From Treponema sp. (GTDB lineage: Bacteria > Spirochaetota > Spirochaetia > Treponematales > Breznakiellaceae), in contig JAIRLK010000406.1 in assembly GCA_031259515.1 (NCBI GenBank), forward strand, positions 1-7,185: a stretch of 7,185 nt of DNA, given 5' to 3'. Positions 1 to 5,534 of the stretch are shown here, piece by piece (within the stretch, counting starts at the first letter, position 1; each line of letters opens with the position of its first letter). The position numbers and the translations under genes are program-made. The notes beneath the pieces are model-generated. The model did no database searches. It was given only the letters and a program-made list of their open reading frames with translations, and was not told the origin of the DNA.

Positions 1-2
1 CC

Positions 3-950
3 CTGTATTTTTTCCTCTGCGCCCGGCGCGCACGCTGCGATGTCATGGTTGTGGAAACCGGCATGGGGGGAAGGCTTGATGCGACCAACATCGTCGATCC
101 GCTGGTATCGGTAATCACCTCTATTGAACTTGAACATACCGAGTATTTGGGGAATACCCTCGCCGCCATTGCCGGGGAAAAGGCCGGGATTGTGAAACCC
201 GGAAGGCCCCTGGTTTTAATGGAACAGTCCCCGGAAGCCTTGGAGATCTTCCGGAAGGCTGCGGCGGATAGGGAAGCGCCTCTCACGTATTTTCCGGAAG
301 CCGCGTACATCAACACTATCCATTTCAATAAAGATACAACCTCCTTCATTCTTGGTTTCAAGAAAGGGGAGCCTTTTTTTACCCCTCTGAATCTGGCCGT
401 TGCCATCCCCGGGGAAATCCAAGCAAAAAACGCCGGTTTAGCGGTTCTGGCGGTACAGAAAGCTTTCCCCCTAATCAGCCGGAAGGCGATATATGAAGGA
501 CTGCGGAACTTCACCCTGCCCGCCCGGTTTGAGCGGCTTCTGGAGGATCCGCCCCTCGTCATAGACGGAGCGCATACCCCGAGAAGCACGGAATATTGTG
601 TCAAAACCTTTACTTCACTTTACGGAGAGGGCGGTATCCTTATCTTCGGCTGTGCCGCCACGAAAGACGCCCGGGCCATGGCGCAAATCCTGGCGCCCCA
701 TTTCTCCCAAATCATCATCACCTTTCCGGGAACGTTTAAGGCCAGCGATCCCGAAACGGTTTACCGGGCGTTTCAGGAATTCATAGACGGGGACTCTCTT
801 TTTTTCATCACCGATCACACACAGGCCATTAAGAAAATCCTGGCCCTGAGGAGGGAGACGGGATTGCCTGTTTTGGGAACCGGGTCCTTTTATCTTGCCG
901 CAGATATACGCAGCATAACGAGCCTTCTCAAAAAGCAGGCGGGACTATAG
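3..950 (+). CDS. folC: Folylpolyglutamate synthase / dihydrofolate synthase, 5'-truncated
   Basis: This Mur-ligase-family enzyme adds glutamate to folates (and in many bacteria also makes dihydrofolate from dihydropteroate), using ATP in the cytoplasm. The frame is open to the left edge from base 3, so the real start, the N-terminal P-loop and roughly the first 110-120 residues lie outside the window; the ATG at 45 is internal. About 315 residues remain. The family signature ETGMGGRLDATN lies at 54-89, followed by the segment ELEHTEYLGNTLAAIAGEKAGIVKPG that is typical of FolC, and by PGEIQAKNAGLA and PARFERL at the junction to the C-terminal domain. That domain begins with DGAHTP (564-581); the usual family motif is DGAHNP, so a threonine replaces the asparagine. 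The stop is TAG at 948-950. The 3' end overlaps the convergent pseudouridine synthase gene by 23 bases. Identity is secure; whether it has both activities cannot be told. Confidence 0.93.
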   Translation: MYFFLCARRARCDVMVVETGMGGRLDATNIVDPLVSVITSIELEHTEYLGNTLAAIAGEKAGIVKPGRPLVLMEQSPEALEIFRKAAADREAPLTYFPEAAYINTIHFNKDTTSFILGFKKGEPFFTPLNLAVAIPGEIQAKNAGLAVLAVQKAFPLISRKAIYEGLRNFTLPARFERLLEDPPLVIDGAHTPRSTEYCVKTFTSLYGEGGILIFGCAATKDARAMAQILAPHFSQIIITFPGTFKASDPETVYRAFQEFIDGDSLFFITDHTQAIKKILALRRETGLPVLGTGSFYLAADIRSITSLLKKQAGL

Positions 951-1710
951 GGGGCAGGGTATATTCCCGGCTTTCCCCGGAAACCGGATCGCGGAAGGAA
1001 AGGCCCTGGGCCCTAAGGGCTAAAAAAGGCTGATCCGGAGGAAGAACCCCCTCGCCGCTATTCAGAGGTTTGTGGTCCCTAATAACCGCGCCGCCGTAGA
1101 GGGAGTCGTTTACCAGGGGAAAGCCCAGCCAAGCCAGGTGGCACCGTATTTGGTGCCGGAATCCCCGCTGAATCCGCACCGCGAAGACCGTAAAACCCTT
1201 CACGTTTTCCACCGCAAGAATCCAGGTCCGGTAAATTTTCTCCGGCGGAACGCCTGGGTGTATCACCGGCCGCACGGTTTTTCTTCCCGGCCCGTAGGGT
1301 CTAAAACCGCTTTCAACGATAAGGGGATACGTGTTTTGGGAAGGATACATCCGCGGCTTGGGGGGATAGCCCGGTAATCTTTCCATTGTACCCACGGAAA
1401 AAGCCCCGTAGGTCTTACTAAAGCTGCCCTCCTTCTGCTGGACCAGGAAGGAATCCATAGCCTCCTGGGTTCGGGCAAACAGGACCAATCCTTCGGTCTC
1501 GTAATCCAGCCGATGAAGTATACCGCCTTCCCAGGGGTTCCGGCCTTTCACCTCCGGCACTTCGGGATAAAGCCGGGAACACCAGTCAAGAAGAGTATCC
1601 TCCCGGTCTTCCCTGCCGTCCTGCTTCTTCAGGAAAACCGAATGCATTCTAGGCGGCTTATAGGCCACAAGGTAATCGGGTTTCAGATCCACGATGTTTG
1701 GTTCGGACAT
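928..1710 (-). CDS. RluA-family pseudouridine synthase
   Basis: A 260-residue protein predicted to isomerise specific uridines in rRNA or tRNA to pseudouridine. The catalytic motif HRLDYETEGL is at residues 66-75, with Asp69 as the expected catalytic aspartate; families normally have T followed by S, T or A before the glycine, and here it is Glu73. The second conserved region, GFRHQIRCHLAWLG followed by NDSLYGG, starts at residue 183 and matches the RluA-family uracil-binding segment (usually GRTHQIRVHL). There is no N-terminal S4 RNA-binding domain; the protein begins directly with the catalytic fold (LVAYKPPRMHS). The ATG at 1708-1710 is chosen because the fold starts about 13 residues later and no better start lies upstream, although no good ribosome binding site precedes it. 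It runs convergent to folC and overlaps its end. RluA, RluC, RluD and TruC-like proteins cannot be separated from motifs alone, so the RNA target is left open. Confidence 0.88.
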   Translation of the reverse strand: MSEPNIVDLKPDYLVAYKPPRMHSVFLKKQDGREDREDTLLDWCSRLYPEVPEVKGRNPWEGGILHRLDYETEGLVLFARTQEAMDSFLVQQKEGSFSKTYGAFSVGTMERLPGYPPKPRMYPSQNTYPLIVESGFRPYGPGRKTVRPVIHPGVPPEKIYRTWILAVENVKGFTVFAVRIQRGFRHQIRCHLAWLGFPLVNDSLYGGAVIRDHKPLNSGEGVLPPDQPFLALRAQGLSFRDPVSGESREYTLPPIVPPAF

Positions 1711-1838
1711 TAATTAATACTATCGGAAAAACAGAGGGATAACTATAGTTTTTGGACTAATTTTGACTTTAAGGCTGCGGTATGGCGGTAAAGTATAGAG
1801 AGAAACCGGCTAAGATGCCCTCCTGCCGGATTGGGACA
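1711..1838 (-). promoter_or_regulatory. Upstream region of the pseudouridine synthase gene, weak candidate promoter
   Basis: This AT-rich stretch separates the minus-strand pseudouridine synthase gene from the plus-strand ssrA promoter. On the minus strand a TATAGT hexamer (1742-1747) could serve as a -10 element about 30 bases before the start codon, but no convincing -35 hexamer lies at 16-18 bases from it. The hexamer sits in the 10-base palindrome AACTATAGTT (1741-1750). No gene is seen in this stretch. Confidence 0.25.
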
Positions 1839-1867
1839 TTGACAGGGGACCCCTTCTGCTGTATAGT
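1839..1867 (+). promoter_or_regulatory. Sigma-70 promoter of ssrA
   Basis: A perfect -35 hexamer TTGACA (1839-1844) is followed after exactly 17 bases by TATAGT (1862-1867), which differs from the -10 consensus at one position. Transcription would be expected to start near 1874, about 38 bases upstream of the mature tmRNA 5' end at 1912. The near-consensus strength fits an abundant, constitutively made RNA. Confidence 0.85.
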
Positions 1868-1877
1868 GTTAGGAGTT

Positions 1878-1896
1878 TGCGGGGCTTTACCCCGCA
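1878..1896 (+). other. Hairpin in the 5' leader of pre-tmRNA
   Basis: TGCGGGG (1878-1884) and CCCCGCA (1890-1896) form a perfect 7-base-pair, GC-rich stem with a five-base loop. It lies between the predicted transcription start and the mature tmRNA 5' end, so it would be part of the leader removed by RNase P. No run of T follows it, so it is not an intrinsic terminator. It may help present the RNase P cleavage site or stop the leader pairing with the mature RNA; this role is inferred. Confidence 0.6.
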
Positions 1897-1911
1897 GGCT
1901 CAAGACTGTCC

Positions 1912-2257
1912 GGGGGTGCACCGGTTTCGACTGGTACGGTTCGGGGTACAGGCCGCAGGTGGAGTGCAGACCTCCTGATTCTGCAAAACAATTAACTGCC
2001 GACTACGACAGTTACGCTCTCGCTGCGTAATCAGCGGAACGCGGAAACCGGCCCCGCCGCCTTGAGGGGTCGAATTTCCGTCGCAATCAAGGCTGGTCTA
2101 TCCCGGGGTTCGGACCGGGTGTGATGAGATTTTCCCGGAATACGGATAGGCCGTTGGCCGCGCAGCCAAACCTGTCCCGACAATATACGGCGCGGCTAAA
2201 CCTGTAGACGTTTGTATTTCGCGTATTAGGACGCGGGTTCGACTCCCGCCACCTCCA
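1912..2257 (+). ncRNA. ssrA: Transfer-messenger RNA (tmRNA), one-piece form
   Basis: tmRNA rescues stalled ribosomes with SmpB and tags the unfinished protein for proteolysis. The tRNA-like end is clear: the 5' GGGGGTG (1912-1918) pairs with CACCTCC (2250-2256), the T arm has stem GCGGG/CCCGC (2233-2237 with 2245-2249) and loop TTCGACT, and base 2257 is the discriminator. CCA is not encoded. Helix P2 is visible as TACAGG (1947-1952) with CCTGTA (2201-2206). Pseudoknot PK1 can be drawn from CAGG/CCTG (1956-1959 with 1974-1977) crossing TGCAG/CTGCA (1965-1969 with 1981-1985), 12 bases before the resume codon. PK2 is drawn from GGAAA/TTTCC (2043-2047 with 2075-2079) crossing GCCTTGA/TCAAGGC (2059-2065 with 2087-2093). 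Further pairing, GGATAGG with CCTGTCC near 2143-2177, suggests PK3 or PK4. It has its own strong promoter and a leader of about 38 bases. It converges on the HD-GYP gene, whose stop lies 29 bases beyond the 3' end. Confidence 0.97.
1998..2030 (+). other. tmRNA proteolysis-tag reading frame (ADYDSYALAA)
   Basis: The resume codon is best placed at GCC (1998-2000), preceded by TTAACT, which resembles the determinant upstream of the resume codon in other tmRNAs. The frame then encodes ten residues, ADYDSYALAA, and ends with TAA (2028-2030). The length and the YALAA end match the E. coli tag ANDENYALAA. With the alanine carried by tmRNA itself the added tag would be AADYDSYALAA. The frame is also open upstream, from a GCA at 1983, but that codon overlaps a PK1 strand, so the later start is preferred. 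Confidence 0.85.
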
Positions 2258-2286
2258 TACAAAGTGGGAAATAACCGAATCCCGCG

Positions 2287-3348
2287 TTATTGATTATGTT
2301 CCGCAATGGCCTTGAATTTATTCTGAATCGTAACAACGGCGCTGGTAAGAACCGGGTCGAATTGAGTACCTTCTCCATCCTGAATGATGCGTATGGCTTC
2401 ATGGTAGGGTAAGGCGGCTTTGTATACCCGGACGCAAACCAACGCGTCGTAGACATCCGCCAGGGAAGCGATGCGGGCGGCAAGGGGAATATCCGTACCT
2501 TTAAGGCTCTGAGGATAGCCTTTGCCGTCAAAGCGTTCATGGTGGCAGTAACAGATGTCTTCGCAATGCTTCAGGTAGATAGAATCGTTTACGTTGCCCA
2601 GTTCGCCGATGATCTCCTTACCGCGGGTGGTATGGGTCTTCATGATCTCGAATTCTCCCGGGTCCAGTTTGCCGGGTTTAAGAAGAATACGGTCGGGAAT
2701 GGCTATCTTGCCGACATCGTGGAGAGCCATGGCCTTGACGATCATGTTGGGATCCATGGTCCTCAGCTCGCCGGTATAAACGGAATTGGATTCCAAAAGG
2801 TAATTGATTAGGGCATTGCAGTACAACTGGGTACGCTTCACGTGGCTCCCCGATTCAAGGTCCCGGTGTTCAATGACGTTGGCCAGGCCCTGAAGGGCGC
2901 TGTCCAGGATGGCGGTGGCTTCGGCGGTTTTCTCCGCCACCATCTCTTCCAGGCTGTCACTGTAGTTTTTAAGCTCAATCTGGTTTTTGACCCGGAGTTT
3001 GACGATTTCCGGCAGGAAGGGCTTACTGATAAAGTCAACCGCCCCGGCGGCAAGAGCCTCGCTTTCGGAATCCGACGTGGTGATGAAGATAACCGGAATC
3101 CGTTTCAGGGTATCGTCGGCTTTGATGATCTCCAGCATCTGATACCCGTTCATCACCGGCATAAAAATATCCAGAAGGATGATTTTGGGGAGAATCCCGG
3201 CTTTCCGCAAAACATTCAGCGCTTCGACTCCGTTACCGGCGGTGATGATGTTGTAATTGTCCTTCAGGATTTCCTCAAGGATCATGACGTTCATTTCAAC
3301 ATCGTCAACCACGAGAACAGCCGGCTGGTTGCCGGCTGGTTCAGGCAT
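2287..3348 (-). CDS. Response regulator with REC and HD-GYP domains (predicted cyclic di-GMP phosphodiesterase)
   Basis: A 353-residue two-domain cytoplasmic protein. The REC domain (about residues 10-125) has the acidic pair Asp15-Asp16, phosphoacceptor Asp60 in LLDIFMP, Thr90/Thr91 and Lys109 in SKPF, so it should be phosphorylatable. A helical linker (about 112-148, rich in Glu and Lys) leads to the HD-GYP domain (about 150-345). Visible metal and active-site residues are His169, His210-Asp211 (ALHDVGK), His239, His269-His270, the signature GKGYP (275-279) and Asp298 (ADVYDAL). All canonical residues are present, so hydrolysis of cyclic di-GMP to GMP is expected by family knowledge. The common RPYK after the last motif reads RVYK. 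The ATG (3346-3348) lies inside the end of the HPt gene (8-base overlap) with only a weak ribosome binding site, which points to translational coupling. No DNA-binding domain is present. Its cognate kinase is not in the window. Confidence 0.93.
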   Translation of the reverse strand: MPEPAGNQPAVLVVDDVEMNVMILEEILKDNYNIITAGNGVEALNVLRKAGILPKIILLDIFMPVMNGYQMLEIIKADDTLKRIPVIFITTSDSESEALAAGAVDFISKPFLPEIVKLRVKNQIELKNYSDSLEEMVAEKTAEATAILDSALQGLANVIEHRDLESGSHVKRTQLYCNALINYLLESNSVYTGELRTMDPNMIVKAMALHDVGKIAIPDRILLKPGKLDPGEFEIMKTHTTRGKEIIGELGNVNDSIYLKHCEDICYCHHERFDGKGYPQSLKGTDIPLAARIASLADVYDALVCVRVYKAALPYHEAIRIIQDGEGTQFDPVLTSAVVTIQNKFKAIAEHNQ

Positions 3349-3682
3349 TTGTTAATACCTTATCAATAGCCTCCAGCGTCGCGGTAAAACATGCGGAAAG
3401 AGTATCCATGGCGCCAGGGGCCACCGACTTGCCCTTGATCTGGGTTTCCACAGCCAGCAACTGCTTGTAGAGTTCAGAAAAAGATAAATTTGCGGCAATA
3501 CCCTTTATCGTATGAGCCGCAGCCCGAGCTTTCTCATAATCTCCCGCATTCAGGGCGGCGGCAAGGTCATTCAGATTATTTTCAGCTTTAAATTTTGCCA
3601 GCAACCGGTGATAAAGCTTGGCGTTATTCATCACCCGCTTTTGGCCTTCCGCCGCGTTAACGTATACAACATCATCAGCCAT
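3341..3682 (-). CDS. HPt domain phosphotransfer protein
   Basis: A 113-residue, single-domain protein, the usual size for a free-standing HPt four-helix bundle. The signature AAAHTIKGIAANLS gives His57 as the phosphorylated histidine, with Lys60 and Gly61 as the conserved following residues. HPt proteins pass phosphate between the receiver of a hybrid kinase and a downstream response regulator. Its stop codon lies within the start of the REC-HD-GYP gene, so the natural inference is that this HPt feeds the receiver Asp60 of that protein. The start is supported by the strong ribosome binding site GAGGAGG (plus-strand 3687-3693) four bases before the ATG. It is the first gene of a two-gene operon with its own promoter. 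No transmembrane segment or kinase catalytic domain is present. Confidence 0.88.
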   Translation of the reverse strand: MADDVVYVNAAEGQKRVMNNAKLYHRLLAKFKAENNLNDLAAALNAGDYEKARAAAHTIKGIAANLSFSELYKQLLAVETQIKGKSVAPGAMDTLSACFTATLEAIDKVLTNA

Positions 3683-3686
3683 TTTG

Positions 3687-3693
3687 CCTCCTC
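3687..3693 (-). promoter_or_regulatory. Strong ribosome binding site of the HPt gene
   Basis: On the minus strand GAGGAGG precedes the HPt ATG by four bases. It is one of the strongest such sites in the window and fixes the start of the operon. Confidence 0.8.
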
Positions 3694-3706
3694 AACTGGT
3701 CTCTTG

Positions 3707-3779
3707 TGAGCCGCTCGTTCTCAAAAATACACCGCATATAACATCGAATTTACGAAAAATTCGCTGAATTTGCGGCTCA
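3707..3779 (-). promoter_or_regulatory. Inverted repeat enclosing the leader of the HPt/HD-GYP operon
   Basis: TGAGCCGC (3707-3714) and GCGGCTCA (3772-3779) are perfect 8-base complements 57 bases apart. Between them lies a second hairpin, CGAATTT (3745-3751) with AAATTCG (3757-3763). The predicted transcription start lies near 3786, so almost the whole 5' untranslated region would be folded between these arms, ending about 14 bases before the ribosome binding site. It could be a structured leader or a regulator-binding region; no known riboswitch class is recognised. Confidence 0.45.
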
Positions 3780-3792
3780 TAAACGTGTCTAA

Positions 3793-3821
3793 AATATACT
3801 AAAATTTTGATGGTTTTGCAA
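3793..3821 (-). promoter_or_regulatory. Predicted promoter of the HPt/HD-GYP operon
   Basis: On the minus strand TTGCAA (3816-3821, four of six to the -35 consensus) is followed after 17 bases by TATATT (3793-3798, five of six to the -10 consensus). This predicts a start near 3786 and a leader of about 100 bases before the HPt ATG. Confidence 0.5.
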
Positions 3822-3831
3822 AAATCATCAA
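3807..3831 (-). terminator. Possible weak terminator after the DUF711 operon
   Basis: TTGATG (3807-3812) and CATCAA (3826-3831) form a stem extended inward by TTTT/AAAA around a central GC, giving a nearly continuous palindrome. Read on the minus strand it lies 34 bases after the DUF711 stop and is followed by AATTTTAG, a poor U tract. The stem is AT-rich, so termination would be leaky. It also overlaps the -35 element of the predicted HPt promoter. Confidence 0.3.
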
Positions 3832-3853
3832 GGCCGGCAGCCTGATTTCTTTA

Positions 3854-3865
3854 GAACCTGTTGCA
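3854..3865 (+). repeat. Dispersed 12-base repeat, copy 1
   Basis: GAACCTGTTGCA, immediately downstream of the DUF711 stop codon. It matches GAGCCTGTTGCA at 6713-6724 in 11 of 12 positions and GAGGCTGTTCCA at 6792-6803 in 9 of 12. With copy 2 the identity extends two bases further (TT). It may be a remnant of a small mobile or palindromic element; the origin is not established. Confidence 0.4.
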
Positions 3866-5227
3866 TTAGTTTCGGAAACTATGAATAGGCGCGGGAATGC
3901 GCCCGCCCCGGGCGATAAAATCACCGCTTCCGGCGGGATTTACCGCCATGACGGGCGCGCCCCCCAAAAGACCGCCGAATTCCGCCCAATCCCCGGCCTT
4001 CTTCCCCGGCGCCGGAATTACCCGGACTGCGGTAGTTTTGTTGTTCATCATGCCTATGGCCATCTCATCGGCAATGATGGCGGAAATCGTGGAAGCCGGC
4101 GTATCCCCGGGCAAGGCTATCATGTCCAAGCCGACGGAACAGACTGAGGTCATGGCTTCCAGCTTGTCCAGGCAGATGGATCCGGTCTTGACGGCGTTTA
4201 CCATCCCCTCGTCTTCGGAAACCGGAATGAAGGCGCCGGAAAAGCCCCCCACATGGGTAGACGCCATGATGCCCCCTTTCTTGATCATGTCCGTAAGCAT
4301 GGCCAGGGCTGCGGTGGTACCGTGGGTCCCCGCCGCCTCAAGGCCCATAGCCTCAAGGATACGGGCCACCGAATCCCCAACCGCCGGGGTCGGGGCCAGG
4401 GAAAGGTCCAGGATGCCGAAAGGCACGCCCAGGCGTTTGGCGGCTTCCATGCCCACAAGCTGGCCCATGCGGGTAATCTTAAAGGCCGTCTTCTTGATAA
4501 TATCCGCAAGCTGGTCAAAGGAGGCGGTTTTGTGGGATTCCAGCGCGGCTTTTACCACCCCAGGGCCGGAAACCCCCACGTTAAGGCAGTTCTCCCCTTC
4601 ACCGCTCCCGTGAAAAGCGCCAGCCATAAAGGGGTTGTCTTCCGGCGCGTTGCAGAGTACCACCAGCTTGGCGCAGCCCAGGCCATCCCGGTCGGCGGTC
4701 TCTTCCGCGGCGGACTTGATCACCTCCCCCATGCGGCGGACCGCGTCCATGTTGACGCCGCTTTTGGTACCGGCCACATTGACCGAGGCGCAGACCCGTT
4801 CGGTAACAGCCAGGGCATGGGGGATGGAATCTACCAGGCGCTTGTCTCCCTCGGAGAAGCCCTTCTGGACCAGGGCGGAAAAGCCGCCAACAAAGTCCAC
4901 GCCCAATTCCCGCGCTACTTCGTCCAGGGTTTGTGCGTAGGGGGTATAATCCCGGTCTTCTGAGGAACCGGCCACCAGGGCAATGGGGGTAACGGAGATA
5001 CGCTTGTTGATGATAGGGATGCCGTATTCAATCTCTATGTCCCGGCCTACGGAGACCAGGGAGCCCGCAACGCTGAGGAGTTTCTCCCTGATGCGCCGGC
5101 GGGTTCCTTCTCCCGTCGCGGAGGCGCAGTCCAGGAGGGACACTCCCAGCGTGATGGCGCGGATATCCAGGTTATACCGCAAAAACATATCTACGGTTTC
5201 TTTGATTTCAAAGGGGGTAAACAGCAT
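3866..5227 (-). CDS. DUF711 / UPF0210 family protein (PFL-like fold, function unknown)
   Basis: A 453-residue protein of typical length for UPF0210 (DUF711), often annotated as PFL family protein because the family is related in fold to pyruvate formate-lyase and anaerobic ribonucleotide reductase. Family hallmarks are the N-terminus EIKETVDMFL followed by LDIRAITLGVSLLDCAS (about residues 20-36), the glycine-rich central parts (NVGVSGPGV, THGTTAALAMLTDMIKKGG) and the C-terminal RGGRIPAPIHSFRN (440-453). The RVxGY-type glycyl-radical motif of true PFL is not seen, so formate-lyase activity should not be assumed. It follows the ACT-domain gene with a 29-base gap, the same order as in many Firmicutes, where the two proteins form a conserved pair. 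The ribosome binding site is modest (AAAGG, then AGG close to the ATG). No signal peptide or membrane segment is seen. No biochemical role is established to my knowledge. Confidence 0.9.
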   Translation of the reverse strand: MLFTPFEIKETVDMFLRYNLDIRAITLGVSLLDCASATGEGTRRRIREKLLSVAGSLVSVGRDIEIEYGIPIINKRISVTPIALVAGSSEDRDYTPYAQTLDEVARELGVDFVGGFSALVQKGFSEGDKRLVDSIPHALAVTERVCASVNVAGTKSGVNMDAVRRMGEVIKSAAEETADRDGLGCAKLVVLCNAPEDNPFMAGAFHGSGEGENCLNVGVSGPGVVKAALESHKTASFDQLADIIKKTAFKITRMGQLVGMEAAKRLGVPFGILDLSLAPTPAVGDSVARILEAMGLEAAGTHGTTAALAMLTDMIKKGGIMASTHVGGFSGAFIPVSEDEGMVNAVKTGSICLDKLEAMTSVCSVGLDMIALPGDTPASTISAIIADEMAIGMMNNKTTAVRVIPAPGKKAGDWAEFGGLLGGAPVMAVNPAGSGDFIARGGRIPAPIHSFRN

Positions 5228-5256
5228 AACGCCTGCCTTTTACGGGGGAATGGGGA

Positions 5257-5526
5257 TTAGATGCGGTGCATGGCGCTGAAGACCCGCTCATGCATGATAC
5301 TGATGGAAACGTCTAAGGTTTTGCCCAGTTGGGCGAGTTCTTCCTTTATTTCTGCCAGCGGCTCCGCGCTGGCAGAAAGGCTCACCATCATCATCATCAC
5401 AAAATTTCCGGACAATACGGTCTGGCTTATATCCTCAATATTGATGTTCTTTCCGGCCAGTAAAGCGCTGACACGGGCTATGATGCCCACCTTGTCCGCT
5501 CCGACCACGGTGATAATCGCGTTCAT
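5257..5526 (-). CDS. ACT domain protein, UPF0237 family
   Basis: An 89-residue protein consisting of a single ACT domain (about residues 1-75) and a short helical tail. The ligand-loop region GADKVGIIARVS at 9-20 is the typical turn of ACT domains, and NINIEDISQTV (27-37) with GNFVMMMMVSL (40-50) is characteristic of UPF0237. ACT domains bind amino acids or other small ligands and usually regulate a partner. The adjacent DUF711 gene is its conserved neighbour in other bacteria, so it probably senses a ligand for that protein; the ligand is unknown. It starts 8 bases after the AI-2E gene stop, and its ribosome binding site (AGGAG, six bases before the ATG) overlaps that stop codon, which supports coupled translation. 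It resembles the glycine cleavage regulator GcvR only at the domain level. Confidence 0.9.
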   Translation of the reverse strand: MNAIITVVGADKVGIIARVSALLAGKNINIEDISQTVLSGNFVMMMMVSLSASAEPLAEIKEELAQLGKTLDVSISIMHERVFSAMHRI

Positions 5527-5534
5527 GTATACTC

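Noticed and set aside
967..987. GC-rich hairpin just after the folC stop, a possible folC terminator
   Set aside because: It lies within the pseudouridine synthase coding region and has no T run in the folC direction; it is better explained by codon content.
1782..2030. An 82-codon plus-strand frame that looks like a small protein gene
   Set aside because: It runs across the ssrA promoter and into the tmRNA; only its last eleven codons are meaningful, as the tag frame and its stop.
3897..4963. Long plus-strand frames opposite the DUF711 gene (3897-4613 and 4253-4963)
   Set aside because: They are antisense shadows of a well-recognised gene in GC-rich sequence, with no motif or ribosome binding site of their own.
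3866..5227. Reading the DUF711 protein as an active pyruvate formate-lyase
   Set aside because: The glycyl-radical motif and paired active-site cysteines of PFL are not visible and no activating enzyme is nearby; only the fold relationship is supported.
5383..5400. Run of ATG/CAT trinucleotides as a possible microsatellite
   Set aside because: It encodes the VMMMMV strand that is characteristic of the UPF0237 ACT family, so it is conserved coding sequence.
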